Shown: piece after piece, positions 10,463 to 18,829 of the stretch
How positions within the stretch are numbered: position 1 is the first letter of the stretch
How the letters are laid out: every line of letters begins with the position of its first letter
DNA from: Acidobacteriota bacterium
Lineage (GTDB): Bacteria; Acidobacteriota; Terriglobia; Terriglobales; Acidobacteriaceae
Length of the DNA: 64,000 bases
Reading direction: 5' to 3'
Assembly (NCBI GenBank): GCA_013285705.1
Contig: JABDHA010000002.1
Coordinates: 30,146 to 94,145 of the forward strand
Position numbers and translations under genes: made by a program
The notes under the pieces: generated by a model
What the model saw: the letters and a program-made list of their open reading frames with translations, nothing else
Databases searched by the model: none
What the model was told of the DNA's origin: nothing

Positions 10463-11890
10463 GTGTCACTCGGTAACTCTGTGTTCCAAGATGCTTCATT
10501 TAACGCCACAAATGAAAGTGACCCGCGGACGAGTACACTGTGGGCTATGACTGTTCCGGCACGAACATTAGGCGCCTTGAATCTGGAGATCCGTGAATCG
10601 CTGATTGCACGAGCGGTTCAGTTGCCTGTGCAGCAGTTCATTCACACACAGGGCGTTAGCAGCGCATTTCTTCTTGTTGCTTCGGTTGCAGCGCTCATCT
10701 GGGCAAATTCTCCGTGGAGTGCTTCCTACTATCACATCTGGCACATCAAGTTGACCTTGTCCGGATTGCAGCTTCCCATTCACGAGTGGATCAACGATGC
10801 CATGATGGCCCTGTTCTTTTTCCTGGTTGGCATGGAGATCAAACAGGAAATCGTCAACGGTGAGCTGTCCGACCTGCGGCGCGCCTCGCTGCCGATTTGT
10901 GGCGGGCTCGGCGGCATGGTCGTGCCCGCTTTGATCTTTAGCGCCATCAATCGCGGCAGACCGGGTGCCCACGGATGGGGAGTGCCCATGGCGACCGACA
11001 TCGCCTTTTCATTGGGGGTACTCGCGCTGGTAAAGGGGATTCCGGCAGAATTAAAGGTCTTTTTGTTATCGCTGGCTATCGCGGATGACATCGGTGCCAT
11101 TACCGTCATCGCTGTTTTCTACACGGAGACGCTGTATCTTAACTACCTCTTCATTGCAGCTCTACTCCTCGCCGTTATTCTGCTTTGTCGAAAGATCGGT
11201 TTTGGACGGCAAATTCTGTATGTCGCTCTCGGTTTCGGCTTCTGGCTGGCAATTTTGCGATCAGGCGTGCACGCCACAATTGCCGGGGTGATTCTTGGCT
11301 TCCTTGTGCCGGTCAAATCCCAGGTCTCACTTGACGACTTCGATGAACTCAGCCGGCAGACGATGGACGAGTTTCGCAAAGCCCGCGCCGCAGGCGACAC
11401 ATCTCTCGCAGCCCGGCAGCTGGGCGCAATGGAGTATCTGATTGCGAATACCGAATCTCCAGCCGATCGCGTCACACGAAAGCTTCACGATTGGATCGCC
11501 TATCTGATTCTGCCCCTCTTCGCTCTTTCGAATGCAGGCGTGACATTCTCGTCGAATATATGGCAATCCCTGATGCACAGCTCTGTTGCCTGGGGCGTGC
11601 TCCTGGGACTATTTGTCGGCAAGCCAATTGGCATCTTCGGAGTATGTTGGCTGGCAGTAAAGCTGAAAATCGCGCAGCTTCCAAAATCAGTGCGATGGAG
11701 CCACATTGGAAGCGTGAGCATGCTCGCTGGAATCGGCTTCACCGTATCGCTGTTTATTAGCGCGCTCGCCTTTGACGACGGCGCTCAACTGGATGCAGCG
11801 AAGACAGCGGTTCTGGTCGCATCGCTTCTGGCGGGCGTATCCGGATATATGCTGTTGAAACGTGTTGCCGGAATCTCAAAACAGGCATAA
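10463..11890 (+). CDS. nhaA: Na+/H+ antiporter NhaA
   Basis: ALFFFLVGMEIKQEIVNGEL, MATDIAFSLGVLALV, SLAIADDIGAI, GIGFTVSLFISALAF. Confidence 0.96.
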   Translation: MSLGNSVFQDASFNATNESDPRTSTLWAMTVPARTLGALNLEIRESLIARAVQLPVQQFIHTQGVSSAFLLVASVAALIWANSPWSASYYHIWHIKLTLSGLQLPIHEWINDAMMALFFFLVGMEIKQEIVNGELSDLRRASLPICGGLGGMVVPALIFSAINRGRPGAHGWGVPMATDIAFSLGVLALVKGIPAELKVFLLSLAIADDIGAITVIAVFYTETLYLNYLFIAALLLAVILLCRKIGFGRQILYVALGFGFWLAILRSGVHATIAGVILGFLVPVKSQVSLDDFDELSRQTMDEFRKARAAGDTSLAARQLGAMEYLIANTESPADRVTRKLHDWIAYLILPLFALSNAGVTFSSNIWQSLMHSSVAWGVLLGLFVGKPIGIFGVCWLAVKLKIAQLPKSVRWSHIGSVSMLAGIGFTVSLFISALAFDDGAQLDAAKTAVLVASLLAGVSGYMLLKRVAGISKQA

Positions 11891-11979
11891 GCAATCTCTA
11901 GTGAGTTCGCAACATATTTCACGATTCCGCTGGACAATGGTACACTAAGGCTACCGCCTAAGTCATTGATAGTAAACAT

Positions 11980-12071
11980 GGAGAGGTGGCAGAGCCCGGT
12001 TGAATGCACCTGACTCGAAATCAGGCATGGGGGTAACTCCATCGGGGGTTCGAATCCCTCCCTCTCCGCCA
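11980..12071 (+). tRNA. tRNA-Ser (anticodon CGA), CCA encoded
   Basis: GGAGAGG acceptor pairs CCTCTCC; CCTGA-CTCGAAA-TCAGG anticodon arm; long variable arm; GGGGG-TTCGAAT-CCCTC T arm; terminal GCCA. Confidence 0.95.
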
Positions 12072-12072
12072 G
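12052..12072 (+). repeat. attL core (3' end of tRNA-Ser)
   Basis: GAATCCCTCCCTCTCCGCCAG, identical to 21007-21027. Confidence 0.93.
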
Positions 12073-12086
12073 AATCTGGCTACCCT

Positions 12087-12102
12087 TTAAAGTGTTGATT
12101 CC
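12087..12102 (+). repeat. arm-type site, inverted partner of 20966-20981
   Basis: TTAAAGTGTTGATTCC is the reverse complement of GGAATCAACACTTTAA at 20966. Confidence 0.8.
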
Positions 12103-12166
12103 ATTACTTATTTCTGTCCTCATTTTGCCGTAGTACAGAGCAAACGGCTTTAGTACACTGAGCGGC

Positions 12167-13309
12167 ATGGAAAACCCCAGTGTCTACAAGCGGTTCATAG
12201 AGCAAACGGTCAAACCGTCTAAGCGCCCGAAGCTGTTTTGGTACTGTCGCACTCCTGAGGGTTGGCGCTATCTCACCGATACCACTGAGAACCGTAAACA
12301 CATCCAGGGCAGACATGTAATCCGGGAGAACATCTCCGTCGACGGTAAAAGCAAACGAATCTATACGCCTCTCAAAGAGAACGAGACGCCCCAGCAAGCG
12401 TTACAGAATGCGATGCTACGCGCCGTCAGCGCTGCTCGAAAGAGAGTACCCACAAAGACACATGACGGGCTTAAAAAGGCAATGAACGATTACATCGCAG
12501 ACCGTGAAGCTCATGGCAAGTTAGAGGCAGCGGAACACGCGAGGCATACGCTACCGGAGTTTCGGTCTATCTGCCCTCAGGTGTCGACGGTCACCGGGGT
12601 GACTCGCCAACATCTCACCGCATTTTGTGCAGCGCTACGAAAGCGGGGGCAGAGTCCTCGAACCGTGAGCAACAAGTATGACCGCATTCGCTCATTCCTG
12701 AAGTTTGCCGGGAGCGATGTCCAGCTATCGAAAAGTGATCGCCCAAAGTTTGATAAGACGTTGCCGACAACGTACACGAAAGCGGAGACGGACGCGCTAC
12801 TCGCACACGCTACCGATTACATGAAGGTCGTCATCTGCCTCGGATTGCAATTAGGTCTTCGGGATCAAGAGATGATGCACGCGGAATGGGACGATATCGA
12901 CAGAGAGCACAGAACGTTTCGAGTCAAGAGTAAGCCTGTTTATGATTTCGGAGTAAAAGATGCAGAAGAAAGGGATATCCCGATACCGGCATCCCTGTTC
13001 ACAATGCTCAATAAGTGGCGTGAGAGTCGCCCTGGCACATCGCTGATACTTGGAGTGGGTGAAGAGTTCCAGAACACGAACGGGCATCTCCTGAGGACGC
13101 TACAGCGTATGGCGAAGCGTTGCAATGTCGAGAACGCCACTCTGCACAAACTGCGCCGAACATATCTCACTCGCTTATTGCAGTCGGGAACAGACATCCG
13201 AACCGTTCAAGCGTTCGCCGGTCACGCTGACTTGGAATCAAGTATGCGTTATCTGAGACCGGCAGGAGCCAAAGAGATGCTGTCTCACGTCGACGCTATT
13301 GATTGGTAA
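12167..13309 (+). CDS. tyrosine recombinase / integrase
   Basis: 380 aa; R (LGLRDQEMMHAEW), HxxR (LHKLRRTYLTRLLQSG), H...Y (FAGHADLESSMRYLRP) catalytic pattern. Confidence 0.94.
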   Translation: MENPSVYKRFIEQTVKPSKRPKLFWYCRTPEGWRYLTDTTENRKHIQGRHVIRENISVDGKSKRIYTPLKENETPQQALQNAMLRAVSAARKRVPTKTHDGLKKAMNDYIADREAHGKLEAAEHARHTLPEFRSICPQVSTVTGVTRQHLTAFCAALRKRGQSPRTVSNKYDRIRSFLKFAGSDVQLSKSDRPKFDKTLPTTYTKAETDALLAHATDYMKVVICLGLQLGLRDQEMMHAEWDDIDREHRTFRVKSKPVYDFGVKDAEERDIPIPASLFTMLNKWRESRPGTSLILGVGEEFQNTNGHLLRTLQRMAKRCNVENATLHKLRRTYLTRLLQSGTDIRTVQAFAGHADLESSMRYLRPAGAKEMLSHVDAIDW

Positions 13310-13318
13310 AAAAAAGCT

Positions 13319-13344
13319 GCCCTCCAGTCCGAAGACCAGAGGGC
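13319..13344. terminator. probable terminator between integrase and tape-measure remnant
   Basis: GCCCTC-14 nt-GAGGGC hairpin just after integrase stop. Confidence 0.55.
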
Positions 13345-13353
13345 GCAAGAGTT

Positions 13354-14761
13354 TTATCTTCTGTGACTCGGAGGAAGTCGACTGTTTTGATCTGCTTTAG
13401 CCTTTATCGCGTCCATGACAGAGCGCTGATGCGTTGCCTGTAGACCCTTAATTACCGCTGCCTTCGTCAACTCGGGGTTCGTCGAGTGGCGTGCGTCGAT
13501 TGAGTAATTGTGTGTTGTTCCACCGAAACCCGATTTCGAGTTTGGAATGATCGTCCCTGCTTTTTTCGGGACGAATAATTCAGGCAATAATGTTGCGATA
13601 TAACCGTGTCCGTTATATCTCTCACCGTTGCCGATGAGTTCAGGTCATCTCTTCACCCTGTTAGGGTGTCTTCCATTTCGCGAACACTGTTCGCTACGTG
13701 CCGAAGCACTGACCGTCACACGTTCCCTTTCGGGCTTCGCTCGGTATTGTCTCCATGTGGAGAGGTTCACCGAATTAGAAAGATTATCGAATAGCATTGC
13801 TGCTACAAGGGGCCATTGAATTAACCCTGTTCACCTACAATCGACATTTGATTTACGGGCGGTTCCCCTCCGTCCGCGAACCCTAAACCAGAAAACAATG
13901 CAGCGCCTGCGGCCTTACCTAGCAGCCCGCTTAGACCACCAGTAAGCTTGCCAATGTGCCGCGCACAGCACCGCCTATATCGGACATACTGAAGCCACCA
14001 AGGCCACCTTTACCGGAACCACCTAATCCGCTTAAACCGGGGATGCCACCGACAATCTTTACCGGCATCGGCTGCTTCCCAAGTCCGAACGCACCCAGTA
14101 ACCCGCCCTCTGCCTTCTGTAAGCCTGCTTTCCCTATCGTTCGCAAACCATTAGCGGCAGCGTTCTTGATGTTCTTTCCAAACTGTCCGCGCTTGCTGTC
14201 GAGTAGAGCGTCGTTGAAGTCTTCAATGAATTTACCGAAGGTCTGCGTCAACACTTGAGGCATATTCACCGTAAGCATCTGTTGTAGCTGTGCGAGTGAA
14301 GTTGTCGAGCTAATGCTCTGGTTATCGCTCTGTACCTGCACCTGTCGGTTTGCCTGGACGGTAGCAATCTGCCTGCCCACGCGCTGCGATTCCGCAACAT
14401 CTCCTACACCATCGGCAGCACGTTGCTGCTGCTGAAGGTCAGAGAGGGCTTGGGTATAAACTTTTGTATTCAAAGTGGCCAAAGAGATTGCGGCAGCATG
14501 GGCCGATACCGCCCCAGTAGAGAGCTGAAACGATATCGATTGCTCTGCTAGGCTGTCCGCACCGTGCCGTTGAATGTCTGCGAGGTCGTCCTGGTATTTA
14601 GTTAGTTCATCGGATAGCATGATTTCGCCGGATGCGGAACCATGTCCACCACCAACTAAGTAATTCCACGCTGCCACTGAATTGAGTGGAATGGACGGTC
14701 GGTCTAGCATGTTGCGTTGTTCTGTTTTGCGTCCACTAAAGGCGCGAGTTAAAAAACTCAT
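13354..14761 (-). pseudogene. truncated phage morphogenesis gene: HK97-portal-like N-terminus joined to tape-measure C-terminus, split by a -1 frame change and a group I intron
   Basis: ORF 13931-14761 starts MSFLTRAF...RPSIPLNSVAAWNYLVGGGHGSASGE (portal-like) and continues as tape-measure-like sequence; a -1 frame continues TGGLSGLLGKAAGAALFSGLGFADGGEPPVNQMSIVGEQG, then intron, then PELFVPKKAGTIIPN...NYSIDARHS. Confidence 0.75.
13585..13823 (-). ncRNA. group I intron (compact, IA-like with P7.1/P7.2), no ORF
   Basis: 5' exon ends ...CAGGGU, intron begins U and ends G; manual fold gives P1 GGGUUA/UGGCCC with U.G at splice site, P2 UAGCA-GCAA-UGCUA, P3 UCUUUC/GGAAGA, P4 UUCGGU/ACCGAG, P5 CUCC/GGAG, P6 CCC-GAAA-GGG, P7 GGUCA/UGACC, P7.1 GUGC-UUCG-GCAC, P7.2 GCGAAC/GUUCGC, P8 CACCC/GGGUG, P9 CUCAUCG-GCAA-CGGUGAG, P9.1 GAUAUAAC/GUUAUAUC; removal joins GEQG to PELFVP in frame. 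Confidence 0.9.
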
Positions 14762-14764
14762 CGT

Positions 14765-15424
14765 TTATGCGGTTCCTTTGTCTGGGTAGGCGAGTGCTCG
14801 CCATTGCTGCCATAGTTCGTTGGCCAATACTTCGTTGCCTTCGGCTTGCGCTTGTCGCTGCCTCTTGTAGAGGTCTTGCATTCGCTGTGTGCGGTCCTGA
14901 TAGGCGATGACGTAAGCACGTCGTTCTTCTATCTCTGCCCTGAATGGTGCTTGCTCGGATTCGGTGAACCTGCTCATCATGTCGTCAAGGTCACGCTCAC
15001 TCAGAGACATATCGAGACAGAACTGGATATCAGCCTGGAGTTGCTTGTCGACAACCGGTTGTAATTCTTTGGGCAGCGATTCAGGGGCCGAAGGACGCTT
15101 CTTCTCTTTCTTGTCGATTGCTGCAAGCGTCCGCTGAAGTAACGCCAAGTCGGCGCGTGTCGCTTCTGTTTTGGGATTCCGCATCTTGGCGGTAAGCGTG
15201 GCAGCGAGTTCGACATCTAACCGGTCAGCGGCAGTGAGCCACGGTCGCGTACTCGATATTTCTGCCCATGCAGTCTTCGCACCCTGGGGAAGTCTCACCG
15301 GTGGATCGCCAAGGGGATCGCTGGGCGCACTTTGTGCGGTCAACCGCTCCTTGTAGCGCTTCGGATTCTGTTTCAGCGTCCCTGAGAGGGACAATTCGTC
15401 TAAACTCTTGCGTTTTCGTCCCAT
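14765..15424 (-). CDS. phage terminase small subunit, P27-like
   Basis: 219 aa; LSGTLKQNPKRYKER...DPPVRLPQGAKTAWAEISSTRPWLTAADRLDVELAATLTAKM matches the N-terminal pattern of P27-family TerS. Confidence 0.7.
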   Translation of the reverse strand: MGRKRKSLDELSLSGTLKQNPKRYKERLTAQSAPSDPLGDPPVRLPQGAKTAWAEISSTRPWLTAADRLDVELAATLTAKMRNPKTEATRADLALLQRTLAAIDKKEKKRPSAPESLPKELQPVVDKQLQADIQFCLDMSLSERDLDDMMSRFTESEQAPFRAEIEERRAYVIAYQDRTQRMQDLYKRQRQAQAEGNEVLANELWQQWRALAYPDKGTA

Positions 15425-15515
15425 AGGGTCTCCAAGTTAAAGTAAACAAAGGGTATTTCACCTTATGTTACGCGTCGTAACATATTGATACCCTATGTAG
15501 TTAGTCAACGTAACT
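15422..15515 (-). promoter_or_regulatory. promoter/operator of the terS operon
   Basis: On minus strand TTGACT-N18-TATGTT; perfect dyad TATGTTACG-CGT-CGTAACATA at 15464-15484 overlaps the -10; outer dyads GGGTAT/ATACCC and CATAGGGT/ACCCTATG; SD GGAG before ATG. Confidence 0.6.
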
Positions 15516-15862
15516 CGTTGAAAAAACATCATTTATAAAGTTGCCAAGAAAGTTTGACTATGCCACGGTCGGCGCGGCTTGGGATTTCTGAAGATTAAAA
15601 GCACCCCTGGGGCGGGGTCTGCAATCGTTGCTCAAAGGCGAGATGTTACATGTTAGAAGTCACAGCAGACACAACGATAATCTCTCGAAAAACCGTTGTG
15701 TCCGCCAGATGAGACCGCTTGAGATCGGGTGACTTAAGTCCGACCTTGTGTCTCGCTTGCCTGAAGTCGTATGTGGAAAAGGAGAACTACCACGACACAA
15801 CAGGCGACGATTGCAGGGGAAAGAACAGTACAAACCCTGGTCGTCCATTCCGGGAATCAGCC

Positions 15863-16195
15863 TTATCGCTGCCGGGAATCCTTTGTCAAAGTTTGAAACT
15901 TCAATGTGTAAGTGTGTCGTGCGATCTTACCGCGTGCACTTGCTTTAGATTTCTTGCCACGCGAGTACGGCATTGGTAGAACGGGGAAAATGAATCCTTT
16001 GTCTGTTAGCTCCTGGCGTGCTCGCTGAAGGAAATCAACATTGATTCCGGCATCGCGTGCGAGCTTCGTATTCGTCCAAGAGTGTGACAACATACCTTGC
16101 CGGGTATCGGGTGGCACTTTTGCGTTAACCTTGCGTATCACCTTGCGTTCAAGATGTTTTAGCAGTCTCGCTGCCTCAAGTGATAAAGGCTTCAT
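15863..16195 (-). CDS. hypothetical protein, winged-HTH-like
   Basis: 110 aa; WTNTKLARDAGINVDFLQRARQELTDKGFI resembles a wHTH recognition region. Confidence 0.5.
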   Translation of the reverse strand: MKPLSLEAARLLKHLERKVIRKVNAKVPPDTRQGMLSHSWTNTKLARDAGINVDFLQRARQELTDKGFIFPVLPMPYSRGKKSKASARGKIARHTYTLKFQTLTKDSRQR

Positions 16196-16590
16196 CGGAT
16201 GCCTGCCGCGATACTCATCGGATGGAAGTCACGTCCGCGTTTACGACGGACAGATAGCAATACCTGAGTGAACCTGAACAGGGAATCGTCAAGCGCTGTC
16301 ATAAGCACTTGGCACATGTTGTTGGGAATCGTGCCGGGAACATACCCTGTAAGCAATTCCGGGTATTCGTCTTGTAGTTCCTCAATCAATATCGCTGCGA
16401 TGGCTTGTGATCGCCATAGACGGTCGTAATGGTGCTCGGCTACTTCCTGTCCATTCCTTATGCGTTCGGTATCTGCCACGAAGGTATTAAGCACTTCTGT
16501 GTAACAGGCCGCGTTTTCGTCGAACTCCAGAGTTTTTACCCACTTCAGCACATCTAAGGCGAGCAGGCGTTGACTTTCAATTGTTCTCAT
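16192..16590 (-). CDS. hypothetical island protein
   Basis: 132 aa ORF overlapping the next gene by 4 bp, operon-like. Confidence 0.55.
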   Translation of the reverse strand: MRTIESQRLLALDVLKWVKTLEFDENAACYTEVLNTFVADTERIRNGQEVAEHHYDRLWRSQAIAAILIEELQDEYPELLTGYVPGTIPNNMCQVLMTALDDSLFRFTQVLLSVRRKRGRDFHPMSIAAGIR

Positions 16591-16620
16591 GTGTCTGCTC
16601 CTCCACAGTGCAGTTGGTAT

Positions 16621-16836
16621 TTATGCTTGTGCTGGCTTGTCGTATATAAATGCACGCATCGCTTGGCAACTTAGGCTGAACTCTTTGGCGAGTTCGGCAA
16701 TCTGCCACTGTTCAGCTTCACTGAGCAGGTGCGCGTTCTCTCGGACGACCGCAAAGAATGTGGTCCAATTTGTGGTATCGGTGACGATGTCAATCAAAGT
16801 CTGTCGTAGTTCTTCGAGTTCGATGTCGTTTGTCAT
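16621..16836 (-). CDS. hypothetical island protein (71 aa)
   Basis: ATG at 16836 preceded by GGTGAGGGAGA SD lying in the 71-bp repeat. Confidence 0.55.
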   Translation of the reverse strand: MTNDIELEELRQTLIDIVTDTTNWTTFFAVVRENAHLLSEAEQWQIAELAKEFSLSCQAMRAFIYDKPAQA

Positions 16837-16840
16837 TATG

Positions 16841-16911
16841 TCTCCCTCACCTATATAGGAAAAAACGGGGGGTAAATGTCTCAAGAAGGTCAATCTTTTT
16901 TCAACTATTTT
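16841..16911 (-). repeat. 71-bp promoter-like repeat, copy 1
   Basis: Identical to 17732-17802; ends in an SD-like sequence just before the ATG at 16836. Confidence 0.92.
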
Positions 16912-17731
16912 TTATCTGCCCTGTATCACCGCACAAAGTGCGTTCGATAGGGGTCGCGCCAAGGGGATCGGCCAAAGGGTCGGAGATTGTAGTCGCTGTG
17001 GTCGATGTGTACTTTTGACTGAGGATTCCCGGTTGGGTGTTTCCTCGCGCGCGGGTACGCGTAGATTACGTAATAGGACACTCGAAAACCTTACGGTTTT
17101 CTCGGTCTTTTAGTAATCGTACTTAGAGAACTAAAGAAATAAATATCTAGGCAGAAAACGTACTTAGAACACGTTTTAAGTTCAGCGTCTGAGGTAATCT
17201 CAGCCTTATTAGGGCCAAAAAAGCATCAACACCGTCCAAGTACGCAATCCCCGTTATCTCTAACGAAAATAAACCATCTATCTACCGCTTTTGTTAGTTA
17301 CGGTAGATAAGGCTTCTTGGTGGTGTTGGCTTACGGTCCTGCATGGTTTGATGGGTTGTTAGTCCACCAGCGCGTTCTCAGGTTCCGTGCGCTGTAAATC
17401 CGGAACCTAACCATGTCAGCCGCTCAGTGCGTGTATCCCTTTTATCGCAGCCAATCTGCTGCCCTCATAATCACGTACGGATACAGGGACCTATGCCCTC
17501 TGAGGTACGGTTTTATTTTCGACGGTTTGCTCCGTCAAGGGCCGCTTGCCTCTCATCGACTAAACGACTCCACGGGGATACCTGGGTCTAAGATACGGTC
17601 GTGATCTGCAACAGTCCTGCATTCGTCCTCAATGACACGTCAGGGATCAACTTTCGATATGCACGCGGGACGATGATGCCGCCCGGCTTTGACTCCGGGA
17701 CTTTTGGTGTGGTGAGAGAGTTCTAATATCT
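16912..17731. other. ~820-bp non-coding interval rich in inverted repeats; candidate structured RNA or origin/packaging region
   Basis: No minus-strand ORF in the track; perfect inverted repeats at 17279-17309, 17380-17408, 17342-17415 and 17521-17536. Confidence 0.45.
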
Positions 17732-17802
17732 TCTCCCTCACCTATATAGGAAAAAACGGGGGGTAAATGTCTCAAGAAGGTCAATCTTTTTTCAACTATT
17801 TT
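17732..17802 (-). repeat. 71-bp promoter-like repeat, copy 2
   Basis: TCTCCCTCACCTATATAGGAAAAAACGGGGGGTAAATGTCTCAAGAAGGTCAATCTTTTTTCAACTATTTT identical to 16841-16911. Confidence 0.92.
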
Positions 17803-17830
17803 GTAAACCCTCTGTAATCAACACGTGTGT

Positions 17831-18829
17831 CTACTGAGCGTCTTCGTCCTCCGGAGCCGTCTCGGGGACCGTAAGCGCATTTTGTGCACCTGTGGCCATC
17901 ATCCTGGCACGTGTCCGTTCCCTGATCTTCAGTTGTGAGTTGTACTCAGCATCCCGTTCCGCCAGCCTTGCGTTCCTGTCCGCGTGATACTCCTCGCGTT
18001 CGGGTGCAACCTTTTTGCGTATCCGGTAAAAGATGTTTCGAACGGCTTGCTCTGACTTCCCCATTTCCCGGGCAATCTCCTTGTCGCTCAGGCCGTCCAT
18101 TGTCAACTCGGCTGCCCAACGCTCGTGACCCTCAAGAGATTCCGGTATCAAATACTCACCGAAGGCGTACCCTTTGCCCACACCCATAATCATGTTGACG
18201 ATTTCGGGATTGTCGCGAGTCTCAGAGTATTGGCCTTCATCATCGTCTATGTCGACATCGAACGATACGGGAACGTGTGTTGCTCTGTTCTTATTGCGGT
18301 CTCGACGAGCTTCATGAAGGCGGTTGGTGCAGATGGTGTTAACCAACATCTCGAACTCCGTGGAATCGCCCTCGAAGGTGGCCATACGTTCCCAGACTGC
18401 GATTAAAACTTCCTGTGTCCAGTCGCACGCATCCAGCATCTGGCCGTCTGCTCCGCGCCCCTGATCCATTTCCTTATCGAACGAATAGAGGCGTTGCTTG
18501 GCGCGGTCCTCAACAGCTTTGAGTAGCTTGCTTTCGCTCCCTGAGAGGAGCCATGTGTAAAAGCCATCGCTTATGCGTTGCGAGATGGACCGCTTCTTAC
18601 TTTTGGGCCGTGGTGCGTCTACGATCACGTGATCGCTGCTCAGTCCCACATCCTCAGGTGTCAGCGTGCGAACCTCACCGTGGCCGCCTGCTACACGCTT
18701 GGCTTCGCTTCGTGCTACCCGCTTCGCTTCCTTCTCTTGCTCCTTTAGCCATTCGGCAGCTATGTCCTGCTCACGTTCTTGTTCCTCTAATTCCAACTGC
18801 TTCTCATCTTCCGGGTTGTCAAAATACAT
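17831..18829 (-). CDS. sigma-70 family (ECF-like) RNA polymerase sigma factor with long N- and C-terminal extensions
   Basis: Region 2-like DACDWTQEVLIAVWERMATFEGDSTEFEMLVNTICTNRLHEARRDRNKN; region 4-like AAELTMDGLSDKEIAREMGKSEQAVRNIFYRIRKKV; start at 18829 has AAAGGAG SD. Confidence 0.78.
   Translation of the reverse strand: MYFDNPEDEKQLELEEQEREQDIAAEWLKEQEKEAKRVARSEAKRVAGGHGEVRTLTPEDVGLSSDHVIVDAPRPKSKKRSISQRISDGFYTWLLSGSESKLLKAVEDRAKQRLYSFDKEMDQGRGADGQMLDACDWTQEVLIAVWERMATFEGDSTEFEMLVNTICTNRLHEARRDRNKNRATHVPVSFDVDIDDDEGQYSETRDNPEIVNMIMGVGKGYAFGEYLIPESLEGHERWAAELTMDGLSDKEIAREMGKSEQAVRNIFYRIRKKVAPEREEYHADRNARLAERDAEYNSQLKIRERTRARMMATGAQNALTVPETAPEDEDAQ

Noticed and set aside
13354-13587. 77-aa ORF as an independent gene
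   Set aside because: Its TTG start is the last intron nucleotides; PELFVP...IIPN is the 3' exon of a tape-measure gene
17413-17604. 63-aa plus-strand ORF in the non-coding island interval
   Set aside because: No recognisable motif and overlaps inverted-repeat structure; no RBS convincing enough to call
16841-17802. 71-bp repeats as CRISPR or IS ends
   Set aside because: Only two exact copies, 820 bp apart, direct orientation, promoter-like content, no spacers, cas genes or transposase
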